Positions 22,235-24,866 of a stretch of DNA of 24,866 nt are shown here, one piece after another (the first letter of the stretch is position 1; each line of letters begins with the position of its first letter). The stretch is from contig JBBSEW010000059.1 of NCBI GenBank assembly GCA_038239305.1, positions 1 through 24,866 on the forward strand, in the 5' to 3' direction. A model generated the notes under the pieces. That model was not told the DNA's origin, did not search any database, and saw nothing but the letters and a program-made list of their open reading frames with translations. The DNA is from JALYUA01 sp038239305. GTDB taxonomy: Bacteria; Acidobacteriota; Thermoanaerobaculia; UBA5066; Gp7-AA6. Made by a program: the position numbers and the translations under genes.

Positions 22235-22930
22235 ATGAAACGACGTCAATGGATCGCCCTGTCCGCGGCCGTGGTCGCCGGCGGCGGGCTCGCCCTGGCC
22301 CAGACTTCGACGATGACTACCCCGACCCCGGCCACGGCCATGATGGCGGCACCGGCCGCGGCCCGCCGCGCCCCGAGCCCCTCCGGCTCGGCCGCGACGA
22401 TGGTCGGCGTGACCTGGAGCGCTCCCGACAAGGATGGCGATCGGCGCGCCTCGGGCGGAAAATGGATCGAGGTGACATACAGCCGCCCCTTGCTGCGCGG
22501 CCGCACCAATATCTTCGGCGCGGGCGCCGACTACGGCAAGGCGGTCAATGCAGGCGCCCCCGTGTGGCGGGCCGGCGCGAACCAGGCGACCAAACTGAAG
22601 ACGGAAGTGCCCCTCGAGATCGGTGGGAAGAAGATCGCCGCGGGCGAGTACGACGTCTTCGTCGACCTCAAGGAGAGCGGCTGGACGCTCATCCTCTCGA
22701 CGCAGCCGACGCAGGAAAAGTACGATGCCGACGACAAGACGAAGATCTGGGGCTCGTACGGCTACGACACGAAATACGACGTCGCCCGCGTGCCCATGAC
22801 CATGCAGAAAACCGCGATGTCCTGGGACCAGTTCACGATTGCCTTCGCCGACATGACCGACAAGGGAGGCAAGCTCGTGCTGGCGTGGGAGAAGACGGCG
22901 GCATCCGTTCCCTTCACCGTCTCGCAGTAA
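22235..22930 (+). CDS. DUF2911 domain-containing secreted protein
   Basis: The 231-residue protein has a signal peptide (M-K-R-R-Q-W, hydrophobic 7-21, then L-A-Q) and a Thr/Ala/Pro-rich spacer (24-55), followed by DUF2911: I-E-V-T-Y-S-R-P-L-L-R-G-R-x-N-I-F-G, V-W-R-A-G-A-N-Q-A-T, I-G-G-K-K-I-A-A-G-E-Y-D-V-F-V-D, S-G-W-T-L-I-L-S-T, and F-T-I-A-F-A-D. The family is common in Bacteroidota and Acidobacteriota; its function is unknown. GAGGAGG ends 4 nt before the ATG, one of the best ribosome binding sites in the window, and a strong terminator follows the stop, so it is a single-gene unit and likely well expressed. It is divergent from the amidohydrolase operon. Confidence 0.9.
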   Translation: MKRRQWIALSAAVVAGGGLALAQTSTMTTPTPATAMMAAPAAARRAPSPSGSAATMVGVTWSAPDKDGDRRASGGKWIEVTYSRPLLRGRTNIFGAGADYGKAVNAGAPVWRAGANQATKLKTEVPLEIGGKKIAAGEYDVFVDLKESGWTLILSTQPTQEKYDADDKTKIWGSYGYDTKYDVARVPMTMQKTAMSWDQFTIAFADMTDKGGKLVLAWEKTAASVPFTVSQ

Positions 22931-22953
22931 CGCCTTCGATTCGGCTCGAAATC

Positions 22954-22985
22954 GCGGCCGGGAAACCGGCCGCTTTTCTTTTTCC
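22954..22985 (+). terminator. Strong Rho-independent terminator
   Basis: An 8-bp perfect stem GCGGCCGG/CCGGCCGC with a GAAA tetraloop (22954-22973) is followed by TTTTCTTTTT. It lies 23 nt after the DUF2911 stop codon. Confidence 0.93.
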
Positions 22986-22986
22986 G

Positions 22987-23307
22987 TCAGCGCGGCGGCG
23001 CGAGCCGCACCGTGAGGTCCACCGGTCTCTCGAGCGCCGCTCCGGCCTCCAACGACGAGACCACGAGGGTGACCGGCGACGGCGCCACGCACGGCGTGGC
23101 CGGAGGGCGGCCCCGCCGTGCGTGGCGAGCTGGCGATAGGCGATCGTGAAGACCAGCGATCGGAACTTCCCCTGCTCCCGGTACGACGGCAAAAGGCCGT
23201 ACACCGTCTAGCGCCGGCCCGTAGCGCGCCACGAGGCTCGCGAAGGCTTCCTCGTCCCCGCTCGCGGAGGCGGCAAGCAGGTGCTCGTCGGTCGGAAAGG
23301 CCATCAT
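22987..23307 (-). pseudogene. Decayed ECF sigma factor gene
   Basis: From ATG 23307 the minus strand reads M-M-A-F-P-T-D-E-H-L-L-A-A-S-A-S-G-D-E-E-A-F-A-S-L-V-A-R-Y-G-P-A-L, a classic start of an ECF sigma-70 factor. The match then stops and resumes in another frame (about 23211 to 23130) as V-Y-G-L-L-P-S-Y-R-E-Q-G-K-F-R-S-L-V-F-T-I-A-Y-R-Q-L-A, the end of sigma region 2. About 30-40 residues between them are missing and the frame has shifted. Region 4, which binds the -35 box, is absent. After a 14-bp hairpin (23083-23127) the first frame ends L-V-V-S-S-L-E-A-G-A-A-L-E-R-P-V-D-L-T-V-R-L-A-P-P-R, which may be the tail of a different lost gene. Not expected to be functional. Confidence 0.7.
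23083..23127. repeat. 14-bp perfect inverted repeat inside the sigma factor remnant
   Basis: CGCCACGCACGGCG (23083-23096) and CGCCGTGCGTGGCG (23114-23127) enclose 17 nt. The element sits where similarity to the sigma factor ends. Confidence 0.85.
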
Positions 23308-23401
23308 TCTTGCTTCTGTAATCGCGGCGCGAAGAGAAACGTGACGCGATTTTCTGCCAATCCGGGCGGCGTCCCGGTCTTCGCGGACTCCCGACGCGGA
23401 G

Positions 23402-23429
23402 TTGCCCGGACGGCCCCGGCGGGTATGCT
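23402..23429 (+). promoter_or_regulatory. Putative promoter of the aminotransferase gene
   Basis: TTGCCC (23402-23407) and TATGCT (23424-23429) are 16 nt apart, a reasonable sigma-70 type pair. The -10 box is 7 nt before the GTG at 23437, so the mRNA would start at or beside that codon. Confidence 0.45.
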
Positions 23430-23436
23430 CCCGGCC

Positions 23437-24567
23437 GTGGCATTCGACTATTCTCCGGCCGCGCTCGACCGCGAGTTTCCCGTCCGGAAGAGCCTCGCCT
23501 ATTTCAACCACGCCGCGGTGGCACCCCTGCCGCGACGCGTCTCGGACGCCATCGTGCGCCAGACCGAGAACGTCCGCGACCGCGGCGCCGCCGACTGGCG
23601 CGCCTGGTACGCGGGGATCGAAGCGGCTCGCGCGGCCGCCGCGCGATTCGTGGGAGCGCGCGCCTCCGAGATCTCCTTTCTTCCCTCGACGACCTGGGGC
23701 CTGTCGCTCGTCGCCCAGAGCTTCGCGTGGGAGCCCGGAGACAACGTCGTCGGCGACGACATGGAATTTCCCTCCAACGTCTATCCGTGGATGCTGCTCG
23801 AGCGGAAAGGCGTCGAGCATCGCCGCGCGAAGAGCCAGGACGGGCGCGTCACACTCGACGACATCGCCGCGGCCGTCGATACGCGCACACGCGTCGTCGC
23901 GATCTCGTGGGTCGCATTTCACAACGGATGGGTCTTCCCCCTGGATGAGATCGGCCGTTTCTGCCGCGAGCGCGAAATCCTCCTCGTGGTGGACGCGATT
24001 CAGGGCCTCGGCGCCCTTCCGTTGGACGTCGCTTCGACGGCCGTCGACGTGCTCGTCGCGGACGCTCACAAGTGGCTTCTCGGACCGGAGTCGTGCGCGA
24101 TCTTTTACGTGGCCGAGAGCGCGCGCGAGCGGCTGCCTCCGCCCTTCGCCGGCTGGTGGAACATCCGAACGGAAAAGAGCTTCCTCGACTACGAGCTCGA
24201 CTTCTTCCCGGGCGGCCGCCGATACGAGCCCGGCACCCTCCCCACCCCGCAGATCTTCGGACTCGCGTCGTCTCTCGAGCTCCTGGAGGAAATGGGAAGG
24301 ACCACCGTCCTCGAACGAATTCTCGCGACGAACGCGCTCCTCGCGAGCGGCCTCGAGGAGCGGGGCTGGAAGATCGCCTCTCCCGCGCTCACCTCCGGAA
24401 TCCTCGCGGCGGTCCCCCCGAAAGACACCGCGACCGTGGTGGCGAAGCGCCTGGAGTCGCAGGGCATCATCGCTTCGCCTCGCGAGGGAGCGGTGCGATT
24501 CTCACCGCATGCGTACAACGACTATGCGGAGGTGCGTCGGATATGGCAGGTGGTCGAGGGAGCATAG
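23437..24567 (+). CDS. PLP-dependent class V aminotransferase (cysteine desulfurase-like fold)
   Basis: The 376-residue protein has fold type I features of the class V group: Y-F-N-H-A-A-V-A-P-L-P (22-32), S-T-T-W-G-L-S (84-90) for the PLP phosphate, W-V-A-F-H-N-G (158-164), the cofactor-ring Asp186 and Gln189 in V-V-D-A-I-Q-G-L-G-A, and the Schiff-base Lys212 in A-D-A-H-K-W-L-L-G-P-E. R-Y-E-P-G-T-L and a C-terminal V-R-F-S-P-H-A-Y-N-D follow. It could be an amino-acid or isopenicillin-N-epimerase-like enzyme, or a desulfurase; the mobile Cys loop expected of a true cysteine desulfurase is not evident, so desulfurase activity is less likely. GTG at 23437 is favoured by a promoter box 7 nt before it; the ATG at 23425 overlaps that box. 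Monocistronic. Confidence 0.85.
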   Translation: MAFDYSPAALDREFPVRKSLAYFNHAAVAPLPRRVSDAIVRQTENVRDRGAADWRAWYAGIEAARAAAARFVGARASEISFLPSTTWGLSLVAQSFAWEPGDNVVGDDMEFPSNVYPWMLLERKGVEHRRAKSQDGRVTLDDIAAAVDTRTRVVAISWVAFHNGWVFPLDEIGRFCREREILLVVDAIQGLGALPLDVASTAVDVLVADAHKWLLGPESCAIFYVAESARERLPPPFAGWWNIRTEKSFLDYELDFFPGGRRYEPGTLPTPQIFGLASSLELLEEMGRTTVLERILATNALLASGLEERGWKIASPALTSGILAAVPPKDTATVVAKRLESQGIIASPREGAVRFSPHAYNDYAEVRRIWQVVEGA

Positions 24568-24599
24568 AAGGCTGAGCGCGGGTGTCTCGACCAGGTCCG

Positions 24600-24680
24600 C
24601 ATCTCGCGATCTCGCGATCTCATGATCTCGCGATCAATCGAATTATCGTTTTATCGAATTATCGGGAAATCGGGGAGACG
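24600..24680. repeat. GATC-rich 8-bp array, copy 2 of an inverted pair
   Basis: Nine octamers from 24604 to 24675: TCGCGATC twice, TCATGATC, TCGCGATC, AATCGAAT, TATCGTTT, TATCGAAT, TATCGGGA, AATCGGGG. Bases 24607-24641 are the exact reverse complement of 5118-5152. One octamer more than in copy 1 is present in the AT-rich half. It lies 40 nt after the aminotransferase stop. Confidence 0.88.
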
Positions 24681-24866
24681 TAGCGACCACCCCGACCCTA
24701 TCCCGCCGAGAGGGGCAGGACAGATTCCTCCTCGCTGCGCGCTCCTCGGAACGACACCGAGAGGGACGTCGCCAAGCCCCCGCCGGTCCATCCCGCTCGC
24801 AACGGGAGGAGTCTCCTGACCGGAGGGAAGGAGGAGCCTCCCGTTGCGGGAGCCGGAGCAAACCAC
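24681..24866. repeat. Repeat region related to the left end of the window
   Basis: No gene is visible. A degenerate version of the CCCTCTCCC-type hairpin occurs at about 24700-24716, and the hairpin element CGCAACGGGAGG (24798-24809) / CCTCCCGTTGCG (24837-24848) is copy B of the element at 314-364, in the same orientation and followed by the same GGAGCCGGAGC sequence. Confidence 0.75.

Overview
The window is GC-rich DNA with short intergenic gaps, many 4-bp start/stop overlaps, GTG and TTG starts, and genes expected of a diderm (Gram-negative) bacterium: a LolA-like lipoprotein-sorting protein with its FtsX/ATPase transporter, a DUF748 (AsmA-like) inner-membrane protein, and several Sec-type signal peptides. 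DUF4388, DUF2911, paired amidohydrolases and a ketosynthase/methyltransferase/FAD-reductase trio together suggest a soil or sediment lineage such as Acidobacteriota. That placement is inference from gene content; there is no rRNA or marker gene here, and I see no tRNA, CRISPR array or transposase.

Layout. 1-494: tandem duplication of a roughly 214-256 bp repeat carrying hairpins, running up to galU. 510-2717: galU (+), then convergent FmdB-type zinc ribbon and DUF4388 protein (-). 2968-4985: moeA and an alpha/beta hydrolase overlapping by 4 bp. 5257-8562: beta-ketoacyl synthase, SAM methyltransferase and geranylgeranyl-reductase-like flavoprotein, a likely lipid or polyketide operon. 8671-11436 (-): ABC ATPase, FtsX permease and LolA-like protein, a lipoprotein-export operon. 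11548-14141: DUF748 protein followed by three very small genes (acidic protein, single-TM protein, 50-residue metallothionein-like protein). 14269-15726: a UDP-galactopyranose mutase of the eukaryotic type. 15781-17322: GIY-YIG-like protein, Cys-rich small protein and TMEM175-family channel. 17357-22142 (-): three-gene operon of a double-domain amidohydrolase, a second amidohydrolase and an EVE protein. 22235-24567: DUF2911 protein with a strong terminator, a decayed ECF sigma factor gene, and a class V aminotransferase. 24568-24866: more repeats.

The most unusual signal is non-coding. Degenerate tandem arrays with a different consensus at each site recur across the window. Outside genes the period is 7 or 8 bp; the two clear arrays inside genes have a period of 9 bp and so encode tripeptide repeats (S-R-D x12, K-x-D x8). 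One 8-bp GATC-rich array occurs twice in inverted orientation about 19.5 kb apart with a 35-nt perfect core. A hairpin repeat is present at both ends of the window. Several genes also have a TANNNT box 6-9 nt before the start codon and no obvious ribosome binding site, which suggests leaderless mRNAs.

Functional links. GalU and the galactopyranose mutase both belong to UDP-sugar and surface-glycan supply, though they are 13 kb apart. The synthase trio probably builds or modifies one lipid-like product. The Lol-like set and DUF748 protein serve the cell envelope.
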